Positions 11,920-23,724 of a stretch of 64,000 nt of DNA are shown here, piece after piece (positions within the stretch are counted from its first letter, which is position 1; every line of letters starts with the position of its first letter). A program made the position numbers and the translations under genes. The stretch comes from Panagrolaimus kolymaensis (lineage: Eukaryota > Nematoda > Chromadorea > Rhabditida > Panagrolaimidae): positions 3,720,001-3,784,000 of the forward strand of contig JAJQJQ010000003.1 in the NCBI GenBank assembly GCA_028622995.1, given 5' to 3'. The notes under the pieces were generated by a model that made no database searches, had not been told where the DNA came from, and saw only the letters and a program-made list of their open reading frames with translations.

Positions 11920-12509
11920 TATTGAATAAATTTATAATAAAAAATCTTTAAAGAAGAAAGAATGGAAAGGAATAAAGCAGACGTGCGTACTGGAAAAATA
12001 GCTTTCTTTCATTTTGGGCGACAAACAAATGCAACACACAAAGAAAGATTTTCAACGTCATGGGTTCATAAAAATTCAGTGGATGTTTTTTGCACTCATT
12101 TTCTTTATTATTTTTTTAAAAGAAGCAAGCGTCTGCTTTAAATTTTATTAAATTAAAAAGCAAAAAATGGAGGAAATTAAAAAAAAAATAGTCCAGCAAA
12201 TTATTATTGTTCAAATTAATGTCTACTTTTTTTCTTAGAAAATTAGACCATAACAAAAAAAAATTCGTACAAATATGTTCGAGAAAAAAAAAGAAGATAT
12301 AAAATTATTGTTATGTTTCAACATAAAAAAACCAACAATTTTTATAATAAAGAAAAACTGAACGGGAAAAAAACATGTTACGCTAATTGATCGAATTTAA
12401 TTTATTTTTCCTTCTTTTAACAATGTTTTCACCTTCCTTAAGTTCCTCTTCGTCTAAATTGATTTATGTATTTCAAACGCAATATTGAACAGCATCTCTC
12501 TTTAATTAA
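11920..12509. other. intergenic between divergent genes
   Basis: AT-rich spacer between the minus-strand ferredoxin-like gene and the plus-strand membrane protein gene; it presumably holds both promoters. An ATG near 11961 opens only a very short frame. Nothing else was recognised. Confidence 0.4.
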
Positions 12510-13467
12510 ATGTTTGTTATTGAAAGGTACCGAAGATTTATTCAAAGACGTCGAGAACGAAATGAAATGGAAGTGGAACCTTGGAGATTTAGAGTAAGCT
12601 AACCTTTTGGATGAGATGGATAATTTTTAGAAGATAAGATTTTTTGCAGGAAGAAAATAAAGAATATCGAGTTTTTTGTGGTTTATTACATGTAAAACCA
12701 GTGGTAATTGGTTTTACTATAATCAAAACTTTGATTATTATATGGTACGTAATTTCCAAAATAATCCTACAAACAACAAGTGTCATGAATTTGGGTATGA
12801 TTTTTTTCCATTCTGCTACCATAACTTTGATTTTTTAGTAACGTGTTTCGCCCTTTTTCTTATTATTAGCAGTAATGCCTTTTTAACGATTGGAGTTATA
12901 ATCAACAAATACACTTTTGTCATTCCATATCTTACAATTTGCATTATGTTAATATTAGTACTTTTCTTGAAGTTATTCATCGATGTTTTAACAACCGCGA
13001 ATACAAAAGATACTTTAGAAGAAGCAAATTTAAGAAAAATATTTTTTCAAGTAATAATTATAAATTTTTTGACAAATTTTTAGAAAACATTTTTAGTCTT
13101 TGCTTATTATGATTGAAATATATTCGGTTTATATTGTTTCAAAAGTTTTTAATTATATTACAGATTATTACATGGAAATTGAGTTTTGTACCACCACTAA
13201 AATTGCTGAAGATAAAAAGCAAAAAGAAAAGGTGAGGTGTTTTAAAATCAATGATAGATTCATTTATCAACTTTTTAGGAAGATGAAGAAATGAGAGAAC
13301 GACGAAAGGAGCGAGCAGAACTGTTAAAAATTCAACAAGCTGCACCTCGTCGAAAACCAACATTCCCACAAATTGCAGCACTTTTAGAAGAAGTTAAATC
13401 AATGCCAACAAAAACTACTGAAAGAAATTTATCTGGAAATTCTTCTTCATCTTTCGATAGCAAATAA
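12510..13467 (+). CDS. multi-pass membrane protein, unknown, nematode-type
   Basis: Five exons: 12510-12593, 12650-12744, 12870-13050, 13097-13231 and 13279-13467; about 227 residues. The N-terminus is basic and Arg-rich (RYRRFIQRRRERNEM). It is followed by CGLLHVKPVVIGFTIIKT, a Cys-Gly-x-x-His-Val-Lys lead-in to a membrane segment that I know from LAPTM-like four-span nematode proteins. Further hydrophobic segments are FVIPYLTICIMLILVLFL and the one in exon 4. The C-terminal tail is charged and Ser-rich. The second intron is the least certain: the phase-2 join used here is the only one I found that avoids a stop. Function is unknown; lysosomal or endosomal membrane is a guess from the resemblance. 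Confidence 0.6.
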
Positions 13468-13695
13468 AAAATGTGTATATTAATTGTAAATAAAATGTTA
13501 AAAGTTTAATCTCTTTGATCTTTCAAAAAGAGAAACATAATCTGATGCGTGTACATACAAAATCGTCGTGTAAGATTGTCAAAAAGCTCATCATTCACAA
13601 ATACATAAAAATTTATTATACAAAATAAAATATTTTATCGAACAAACAAACCCGAATAACAGACATTTCCTAGGCAGACATAAACAAAACAAATA

Positions 13696-14218
<523 letters not shown>

Positions 14219-14233
14219 ATTTTCTGATGTTTC

Positions 14234-14242
14234 CTGAAAAAA
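14234..14242 (-). promoter_or_regulatory. candidate spliced-leader acceptor before ferredoxin
   Basis: TTTTTTCAG on the minus strand ends 15 bases before the start codon at 14218. In nematodes such a lone acceptor close to the start usually marks spliced-leader addition. A cis-spliced 5' untranslated intron is the alternative. Confidence 0.5.
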
Positions 14243-14717
14243 GAATGAGTTAATAGTCGTGATTAAAATAGAAGACTATATGAATAAATTACAAAATAAT
14301 CGTTCGTAAAAAAATATTAGTGAAAAATGTAACGTAAACAAGTAAACTGATTGCAACAAAGAAATGTTGAATTTTTTTTGAGGTAACATTAAAGCGTTGG
14401 CGACGAGAACATTTGAGCCGAAGCTGTTCAATACGCATCAGCTTCGATAACAAAAGGAAAAACCTTTGCTTACTATTTTTTTCTTCATCATTCGATCAGC
14501 CGGCCGGTTACGCTTGATTTCTTTCATCAAATTTTTTGAATTTCAAATCTTTCGTTTTTGAATTATAAATTCTTTAACTTTCTTGTTTTTATCATCAGGC
14601 GTGTTTTTCAATTGTTTTCTAAATGCTTTTTTTCTTCGGCGTTCGTGAGACATTTCCTTGCATTTTTTATATTATTCATAAGCATGAATCATCCCCTTAT
14701 TCAGGCCTTTCTATGGA
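14243..14717. other. intergenic between divergent ferredoxin and tetraspanin
   Basis: It contains a GC-richer patch at about 14390-14520 (with GGCCGG near 14502), probably the shared promoter region. No reading frame was supported. Confidence 0.4.
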
Positions 14718-15711
14718 ATGACATCTGGAGGACAACGTGTTGTTCATAGGCGGCAGCATCGCCCAGTCCCGGTATGTGTTAGTATTTTTTGTAAAAACTA
14801 TTGTAATAATGAAACCCCATCTTCAGACTGGAGACTATGTATATGCAGGCGGCGATACAGAAATAAGTTGCTGTGTCAAATACACTGTTTTTGGTTTTAA
14901 TGTTGTATTTTGGATACTTGGATTTCTGATGCTTCTCATTGGCCTTTGGGCTCAATTTGAAAAGAATAATCCATATAGTCAGCTTAATCGATTATCAAAG
15001 TTCTACCTCGACCCTGCATTATTGCTCACAATTATCGGTGCTTTTACATTTATCATCGGGTTTAGTGGATGTATAGGTGCATTACGAGAAAACACATCTT
15101 TCCTTGCATTATATTCAACTTTGTTGGGGCTGCTTCTTTTAGCTGAAATGATTATTGTTGTTTTGGCATTTGTTTCGAAGGATTGGATAGAAACCGAACT
15201 AAAGACTAGGTTAGATGACATGGTGATACTTTATCGCGATGATCCAGATCTGCAAGCTCTCATAGATTGGATGCAAACTGATTGGAAATGTTGTGGCATC
15301 AACCGTCCTGATGATTGGGATATGAACATTTACTTTAACAAAACTGCAACCAATTTAAAATCTGAAGAAGCGGGTGGTGTTCCATTCTCATGTTGTATTG
15401 TTCCTAATGGAAAAGCTGATCGACTTTCAAACTTTGCTTGTGGTCATAGCGTTCGCCAAATGAAGCTACCTGAAATGTCACAAAGAATTTTCCTTGAAGG
15501 ATGTTTGCCCAAATTGCAACAATGGTTGAATAATAACTTTGTTTATGTGGGAAGTTGTATATTCGTTGTTGCTATCATTCAAGTTAGTAACATATATATT
15601 TGGCTTTTAATTTGATGTTAATTTCTTTGATTTCAGTTTCTTGGAATTTGTTTCGCTCAAGATTTGAAAAGTGACATCTTTGCTCAACGTGCAAAATGGA
15701 ATCGCCGTTAG
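14718..15711 (+). CDS. tetraspanin, TspanC8-related but with six loop cysteines
   Basis: Three exons, 14718-14771, 14827-15582 and 15637-15711; 294 residues. The start at 14718 is preferred because it splices in phase 0 to a sequence leading into SCCVKYTVFGFN, the standard tetraspanin entry. Four membrane segments lie near residues 39-62, 83-105, 112-135 and 256-278. The large loop has KCCG, PDDWDMNIYFN, GVPFSCC, FACGH and EGCLP. The wording matches the TSPAN5/14/17/33 (TspanC8) group, which carries the ADAM10 metalloprotease through the secretory pathway. The pair of extra cysteines expected after IYFN and before GVPFSCC is absent (IYFNKT and EEAGGVP), leaving six loop cysteines. It acts at the plasma membrane or endosome. 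It lies upstream of PIG-S on the same strand with a 317-base gap. Confidence 0.92.
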
Positions 15712-16028
15712 ACTTGCCAAAATTTTTGATTGCCCCTTTATTTGCCTTATCTATGCATTATTAAAAAACACAATCATCTCATCTTTTCGCACAATATTCA
15801 TTTTATTGTATTAAATCTTTCTTGTGAAAGTTATTATGCTTGTTTCTTCAACTTTCTTGATTAATTTCATTGCATTTTTTTGTGGAACTTGCATCTCGTT
15901 CTTATGGGTTCATAAAATATATTAACTTTTAACTTGCTTTAAAACTTTCCTTACTGTTTGTATTATCAGAAGACCCTATTTTTTAATATTGATTTTAATT
16001 TGTTTAACAAAATCCTTGTTTTTTTTGG
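15712..16028. other. spacer between tetraspanin and PIG-S genes
   Basis: A 317-base AT-rich spacer between two same-strand genes. A TTATCAG acceptor-like site ends near 15969, about 60 bases before the PIG-S start, so the pair could be a loose operon with spliced-leader addition. This is speculative. Confidence 0.3.
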
Positions 16029-17754
16029 ATGGAAGATAACGATCAACCACCGTTTGTTGAAATTTCTGAAGCAGAAATCGCTCACAAAGCAAAAATTCAG
16101 CAGCTTTTTAATGTCGCCAAAAAAGTTCTCGAAGAAAACAAATCACGCTCAGTGAAAGCTTTTACATTTTATTTTACTTCATTGATTATTGTCGGAATTG
16201 CAGTTTGGTGGATTACAACTTCACCCTCACGTGCTTCATTGGAAGCTTTCAATAAAAGAGAATCACTTCCATTGAAGATAAATATCCTTCATTCAAGTGG
16301 CGATGAAAAATATATTAAATTAATTAAAAAATCCGAATTTGAATCACTTTTACCTGGTAACTCTTATGGTCAAGATTATTGGGAAATTCAGAAAGTTAGT
16401 AATCACAATTATTCATTTGATAACTTTGATTCTCCAAAAGGAAGCGGTAGCTTTAAAGCTTGTTTTTGCAATGATAAATTTATCAATACATTTTTAGGCA
16501 ATGCTTTTAATGCCAAAATTGCTTTGGTTCCAGAAAGTGAATTTGCAACAATGGCGTCAGTTTCACAATGTGACGTGTATGTTACTGCCGATTCTAAAAT
16601 TGTTATGAAAAATGAGCCAACCGCTTTTGTATCTGAAACGTATGACAACTTTATGACAAATGATTGGCTTGGGATTAGTAGAATACATTCCATGATTGAT
16701 CGTGTAAAGAATATGGAGGAAGATATAAAAGATGTAAGCTAAATATATATTTCAAACCATTTCTATTTATAGAAGTTTATTTCAGAATTCACCTGATGTT
16801 TGGAATGAAATTTCCATTTCTGCCGCATATAATCTCCATTTAATTTTTGTTCATGAGAATGGTGACAATTCCAAATGGAATACTGTGGAGGCGAATATTA
16901 TCAAAGAAGTTAATAAAATGGTTAATTATCTTTCCGATACAATGTTCTTCTCTGTGACTACTGAACATTTTTGGGATATTTTCAATTCTCAAAATTTTTA
17001 TAAAGATAAAGGAGCCAATCGAACACTATCCTTTAATGCTGCAGATATGTCAAAATTTATTACAGCCATTGATGAACTTTCTTCTCCCATTGTTTCCACT
17101 GATCCGTTACTAAAATTTGTTTTTGTTTTAACTGAAAATGGCATCAAAATTGATGGAATTCAGGTTCGATAAAAGCGTTTTTCTTATTTCTATTACAAAA
17201 GTTTTTAGAGCAATGGTCAAACATTTGCTTCATGGGGCAGCATTATTAATGTTTCACCTACTAAAAATGATAATTATTTAAACGCGATTTATGAATCTTT
17301 CCATAGTTTGCTTGGTGCACAGCAAACATTTTCAAATGATAGATTTTGTTCATCTGTGGCTCAACCCAACCATTTTGTTTGGAATCGCTTCCGACGACAC
17401 GCATTTTTAGAAAATATTCTCAAAGCTAAACATTTTGTATCCGCAATCAATACCCTTGCAGCTAAAATGCCTCAACTTGTTATTACTTCTGAAGTTGGAG
17501 AATTAGTTCGAAAATCAAAACGTTATGTTGAAGAAGCAATTCACGAACAAAATCCGTTAAAAGCTGCGGTGGCTCGACTTCTTGCTGAACGTGCAGCCGA
17601 TCATAGTTCATTAATAGGAACTGGAGATTTAACATCATCTTTAAAAATAGGCATTTATGTTCCTATTGGAATGCCACTTCTTTTACCTATTGTTGAAGTT
17701 TCTCTAAAATATTTATGGGGTAGATTTAGAAATAATCATATCAAAACGGATTAA
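16029..17754 (+). CDS. GPI transamidase subunit PIG-S
   Basis: Three exons, 16029-16733, 16786-17163 and 17209-17754; 542 residues, close to the usual 530-560. PIG-S is a subunit of the ER complex that attaches GPI anchors to proteins. The protein has the family plan: a short cytosolic N-terminus, a membrane segment near residues 46-64 (YFTSLIIVGIAVWWI), a long lumenal domain and a second membrane segment close to the C-terminus (IGIYVPIGMPLLLPIVEVSL). Lumenal signatures include GQDYWEIQ, NDKFINTFLG and the late block AVARLLAERAADHSSL. The start is the first in-frame ATG. An AATAAA lies at 17831-17836. Confidence 0.88.
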
Positions 17755-19745
17755 TTTTATTTATTTTTTAAACTTATTATTGCCTACACTTTTGTTTTAT
17801 TATTTAATTTTTTACAGTAATATTTACAACAATAAATCAGATCTCATGACTGAAGAGTGTCTATCGATTTCCAAATTGACACCTTTAAAAGCATTTTTTA
17901 AACACCATTCCTTTTTTTGAAGAAAAAAAAGTGAAATGAAATAAAGCTTAATTTTAGGGTATAAAAAACATGCACACCAAATTTGAAATTGAATAAAGCA
18001 ACAGCCAGCCACTCAAAGCAAGAAAAAAGGCGTATAAATGTTTTAAAGCTGTTTGTCAAATTAATTAAATGAGAAAAAATTATTTCTTAGAAGTTTTCAC
18101 CATTCTCATTCGTTTAGGAAACAAAAAAATTTTCCTTTTACTTTTAACTTACTTAAAAAATTGGAGTTGCATTGGTAACGTGAGTTTTATTCATTCTAAC
18201 TTTTTTTTACATTTCTTGAAAGACAATTGCTTATTGATCTCATCTAAGCCTTTTGCTGCTGCTCCACCTTCGCTTTTTTCACCACTTTTAATTGTTTTTT
18301 GTTTTGTTTTCAGCTGGTTTTTTGGTAACATAGGTTACCATAAACGGGAAGTGTATATTTGGGCTATATTTTTAGTGTTGCATTTTGATGTTTGCAATTT
18401 TTAGTTTGTTCGCATATTCATAATTTTTAGGATAATTTTTTTGGGTACTGTACTTCCTACAAACACCTTTTTTACTCTCATTTTATTTTTGTCATTTATG
18501 GTTGTTGAGAGTTTGTGATATTTTATCAGCCATCAATTTCCCAATCTTGCATGACTTTTCGGTGAGAATTCTTATTTCCTTAATTTTTTGCCATGCATTA
18601 ATAAACCACATCACATGAGTGACACAAAAAAATTAAGTTTAACCTTTCTAAATACAATTCCTTTAAGCTTGTTTGTAGCTTATAGTTTTTTGTTTATTTC
18701 TAATAAAACGAAAAGTACCAAAAGACTTTCTTATAAAATGCCTTTCCTTGACATACGTTAAAAATGTCTAACTTAACTAACCATTTTTTTATTTGTCGAT
18801 TATTAAATTAAAAAAATATATGAGGAAAATGAAAATTTAGGAACAGCTTAACGACTACAGCATTTTTACAGCTGTTTGGACAAACTTAACTTTTTTAAGG
18901 TTAGTTAATAACTCGTAAAAAAATAAGAAAATTCGAAGGAAAAAAATTAGCTACCAATAATGTCGTGCGTGTGAAAAAAAATATATGAGGTGTTGAAGGC
19001 AAGTTTATGAGCTTTTAAATATCAATATTTTTTTATTCTCTCTTAAGCTTTTTTGACTGCACAGAAATCAAAGCATTTACTTCTATAAAGCCTTGTTCCG
19101 AATGCCCCTAAAAAATGTTTTCGAAATATTTTTATATAAAGGAATTTTTGCATGAGTGAAAAAGCGTAAATGATTTCACTATTTTTTAAGGATGCCAGAA
19201 TGCCTTCTTTTAATTTTATGCTTAATACCTTTTTATTTCGCTAAAAATAAAATTGTTCCACACTTTTTACTTTATTAAAGTCTTTTTTTTTTGTTTCCTC
19301 ATTTAAGTTTTGGTTTTATTATCTTATTAAGTAATTTCTTTTACTGTTTTATAAAAGACTCATGTATACCTAAATTCACATGGCCATTTATAAAAAATAA
19401 AACAGAGAGAAAAAAACTGTTTAATTAAATCTACCTTTTTTCATTGACATATTTATGACTGTTTTGCCTTTCCTTCTTTTTTCTTCTTATTTCTTGCCTA
19501 CCAACTCACCTGAATCAAACGTGAAAGGTAAAGCAAGCTGGTTTTTGTTTTTTTTAATTTCATTTTTTTGCCATGTTTTAAAGTTTTTGCTTACCAAAAA
19601 ATATAGAGACGCTATAAAAAATATTTACTTTTAAATTTTAAACTTCAACTCATTTTAAAGGTTTTAATTGATAATGACTAATTATGCTGTGATTTTACTG
19701 TAAATTATTATTTGTAAGCAAAATTATTTAAAAGTCCTAAAAAAT
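17755..19745. other. intergenic, no gene seen
   Basis: AT-rich spacer of about 2 kb between PIG-S and the TRPV gene. An open frame at 18069-18404 has the composition of random TTT-rich sequence and no family signal. An AATAAA 77 bases after the PIG-S stop is the only recognisable element. Confidence 0.45.
17831..17836 (+). terminator. poly(A) signal of PIG-S
   Basis: AATAAA located 77 bases after the stop codon, a typical distance for a nematode polyadenylation signal. Confidence 0.5.
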
Positions 19746-22700
19746 ATGGGACAATTACCAACAAAATTTCGTGAAATGAGCGGCCGTAATGCCGCAGGAG
19801 CAGGTGAAGTTGGTGGCTCTAATAATCCTCATTATGATCCTGATGAAAAATGGTCCAATTTATACCGTGAGCGAGAAAAGAATCATTTATATAAATGGGT
19901 TGGAACACGAGCAGGTCTGCATTTCTTTAAATTAGTGTTTTCGATACACATTCTATTTTTAGGTGGTGATTTGATAACCATTTATGAAAAAGAAGGCGAA
20001 GAAGGTGTATTAAGATTTGCTCAAGAAAAAATTGAACCCATGATGTATGAAGATGGCCGTGAACCACAGTTAATTAAATTTTCTGATTACATGAAATGGA
20101 AGAAAACTGTGGTAAGTGCCTCCGCAAAGTTTATAAATAAGTTTTGGAATTTCGGTCTTTTTCAAAACACAAACTTGGATTTTTTTATTAGCAAAACCAA
20201 AATATCATAGTTAAACGATTAATTTTTTTAATTAAATAATAAGAACTTACATGGCACTAACAACGCATATAAACAATGTGCAACAAAAAATGATTATGTC
20301 ATAGTTCTTGGAAATGCCAAGACGCGAAAGCAAAAAAATAATACATTTTTATTGTTTTTTAGAACCTTGAACTTGGACTTACTAATAATGAAAATGGTGA
20401 AGAAAATTCAAAATTTCGAGAACATTTAGCTCAATGGAGGTTAAATAAAAGAGGTGTCGATGGTGAAACTTTAATCCATTTGTTATTAAATCGAGAAGAG
20501 CCATTTTGTTCTGAAATTGCAAGAATTTTAATTAACACTTATCCAGGCTTAGCAAAAGATTTGTATCTTGGAGATGAAATGTTTGGTAAATAAATAATTT
20601 TAGGCTCCAAAATTGATAGTTAACTATCAAAGGTTTTAGGTCAAAGCGCTTTGCATTTAGCCATCGTTCATGATGATTATGAAACAGTCCAACTTTTACT
20701 ATCCAAAGGCGCCGAAGTGAATGCTCGAGCATCAGGGGATTTTTTCTTACCCGAAGATCATAAAAATTCTAAATCTCCAAACTACCAAGGCTATGCATAT
20801 TATGGAGAATATCCCTTAGCATTTGCTGCATGCTTTGGTAATAAAGATATTTACGATCTTTTACTTCAATATGGTGCAGACCCCAATCAACAAGATATGT
20901 TAGGCAATACAATTTTACACATGTGTGTAATTAATTACAGTAATGTGAGTTTCAATAACTTCATAAATACTTTATGGTCATCTGCTTTTTAGTCAATGTA
21001 TGGTTATGCAGTAAGACATTGGCATAAACCCGCTCAAGCTGATGTTGTAAATCTTGCTGGTTATACTCCTTTAACTCTTGCAACTAAACTTGGTCGAAGA
21101 CAAATTTTCGAAGAAATGTTAGAATTAATGAAACTTGTAAGCTCATTCTCCAAAAAATAGCTTTAAAAATTTATAATATTAAGGAATTTTGGCGGTTTTC
21201 TGATATGACGTGCAGCGCATATCCATTAACTAATTTGGATACCATAAGACCAGATGGAACGACAAGTATGCTTTCCATTTTTAGTAGCAGCACGTGTTTT
21301 TACAATAATAAATTTTTTAGATTATGACTCCGTTTTAATGACAGTCATTAATGGACGAACACCTGAACATTTAGATATGATTGCAAGTGAAGTCATTCAA
21401 AGATTATTGGAAGATAAATGGAAACTTTATGCAAAAGTACTGTAGTTTTAAAAATAATTTTTAAACTGAAAAGAAAATATATTTTTAGAAAAAACTTTTC
21501 ATGCGTCTTGCTCTTCTTATAATTCATCTTGTTTTTCTAAGTTGTATTGTATTTTCACGTCCAGCTCAAATATACCGAATAGATTTTTTTCATCCTCATT
21601 TTGCGCCCCAATGGGATGATCATTTTCGAATGGTTTTTGAAATATTTAGTGTTATATCATCTTTGTATTTTGTATTTTATCAACAATTGGATGAATTTCG
21701 AACTCAAGGGTTTAAAGGTTATTTACAAAGTTTACAAACAGCTCCTGCAAAAGTGATATTTTTAATAGCTAATTTATGCCTAATTGCATGTGTACCATGT
21801 CGATTACTTCGAGCTATATGGCTTGAAGAAGCTTTATTAGTTTTTGCTTTACCGGGTTCATGGATGTTTTTATTATTTTTTGCAAGAAGTTATAAATTAA
21901 CTGGTCCATTTGTACAAATGATATATAGTATGATTGCTGGTGACATGATACGTTTCGCTATAATTAGTGCAATATTTTTAATATCATTTTCACAAGTTTT
22001 TTATTTTGTTGGAAAAGATTTGGCTTTAAAGCAACAACTTACAAGTGAAGAATTTAATTGCCCTGTTACCGGTTATAGTATTTATACATATTCAACATTT
22101 TTGGAAACTGTGATTACATTGTTTCGTGCAAGTATGGGTGGTTATGATGTAAGTGTTGACTTTTACATAGAGTTTAGTTTAATTTTGACTAATTATAGTA
22201 TGAAGAATTTGGATGCGCAAATTATGAGCCCCTTACAAAAACTCTCTTTGTATTTTACATGTTCGTCATGCCAATCATGATGATAAACATTTTAATCGCA
22301 ATGATGGGTAATACATATACAACGATTATTACACAAGCAGAGAAAGCCTGGAGGCAACAGGTTTGTAAAAGTATTTTGTTAGGTTTTATTAATTTCTTTG
22401 TTTTAGTATGCTCAAATTGTAATGGTTTTGGAGCGATCTGTCGATAGACAAAAATTAATTGCAAGCCAACTTGAATATTCCATAAAATTACAAGATCATG
22501 ATGCTCGAGGTTTGATGGTTATCAAACAAACTAAAAAAACAAGAGCAAGACAACGTCGTCAAGCTATTACAAATTGGAAGGTAAAAACTTTCTTAATTTT
22601 TTCTTTTATTATTATTTTTCTTAAAGAATATGTCTCGAAAAGTTATGAATCTTATAAACAAAGTTGGCGTGGAGCATGTTAAATTGGCATTACATAGTCA

Positions 22701-23586
22701 TGAAAAATTATATGATGATGTTGTTACATTAAAAAATCAAAGATCACCTACAGCTGCGGTACTTGAAGGCAACGCCTCTGAAGGAGGACACAATCATCGA
22801 CTTAACACTGCAGCAAATAATGTTAGTTTTTTTAGAATATTCTTTTCTAAGAAATACTATTAAAATAAAAATAAAATTAATTTCTAGCGCCACCATGATG
22901 GATTGGATAATCTTGAACAAAAATTGGAAAGTGCATTAGTCCTTATGGAAGCAGCCAAAAAAGTTTCCACCTCACCTCGAAGTAATAATCTTCATCAAAT
23001 TAGTTTGCTTCCTTCTGAGCATCCTAATGCAATTCCCGATACGTTTACAAACTCTTTTGTTGCAGATGGTGGGACCTCTCATGGAAGAACAGATGCACGA
23101 GGATCCATTGTTTCAGTATCAGCAAAGGTTCCATTTGGTTTACAAAAATCTCAATATGGCTTCCTTTCTGTTCCAAAGAAAAAAGTTCGAGGCGTTGATC
23201 AATTTGCTTCAGTGGAAGTGCCAAACCTTCCTAAATTTGGTAATGAAGCAGTTGCGCCTATTTCAGCTCCAAATGGAAATCGTGCTCGATATTCGGCAAG
23301 TCCTCCAGGAACATATACTAAAGCACATGTTGCTGCTGCAACCAATGGCTCACACACTAATAGCCCAGTGGCTATGTCACCTGTGGTTGAATCTCCATTA
23401 AAACCATCCACAGCTAATGGATTTATTTTAACTGAAAGTGATGCAACTAATCAACATTTATTCCGTTTAAATAATTTCACTCCTCCTCCACGTTCTGTGA
23501 GTCCAAGAATTCGGAGTGATTTATTTCGTAAAAGAGAAAATGCAGGAAATGCTGGATCCGCGTCTTCCACTAATTCCAAGTTTTAA
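19746..23586 (+). CDS. osm-9: OSM-9-like TRPV cation channel
   Basis: Twelve exons: 19746-19914, 19963-20111, 20363-20585, 20640-20944, 20993-21136, 21184-21265, 21321-21436, 21489-22148, 22199-22360, 22407-22580, 22627-22821 and 22888-23586. All phases agree; 1025 residues. The N-terminal half has ankyrin repeats ([49 protein letters not shown]). A linker with [15 protein letters not shown] leads to six membrane segments from about residue 400. The pore helix and filter read FRASMGGYD (about 608-616), then [12 protein letters not shown] and the sixth segment ending [13 protein letters not shown]. The C-terminal tail is long and Ser/Pro-rich. OSM-9 acts in sensory cilia in olfaction, osmotic avoidance and mechanosensation. 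The first intron (48 bases) is stop-free and in frame. It is convergent with the CASPR-like gene, 138 bases apart. Confidence 0.93.
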
Positions 23587-23724
23587 TTATTTTTTTATTA
23601 ATTGTTTGTTAAAATTTTAAACTTTTAAAAATAAATTTTATGTACAAAATAAACTCTAATTTCACTAAATAAAAAACAATAAAATAATTTAAAATGAAAG
23701 AAATGTGGCATGTTTTAGTTTTAT

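Noticed and set aside
12676..13083. Single long frame through the membrane protein gene
   Set aside because: Its first third is Asn/Phe-rich with no conserved content, while the spliced model gives a smooth protein; only its second half is kept, as exon 3.
14737..14826. Alternative upstream start for the tetraspanin reading straight into its second exon
   Set aside because: It begins with a non-ATG codon and reads an intron with a GTATGT donor and TTCAG acceptor; the spliced start at 14718 is better.
18069..18404. 111-codon hydrophobic plus-strand frame
   Set aside because: TTT-rich composition, no splice partners and no signal beyond random hydrophobicity.
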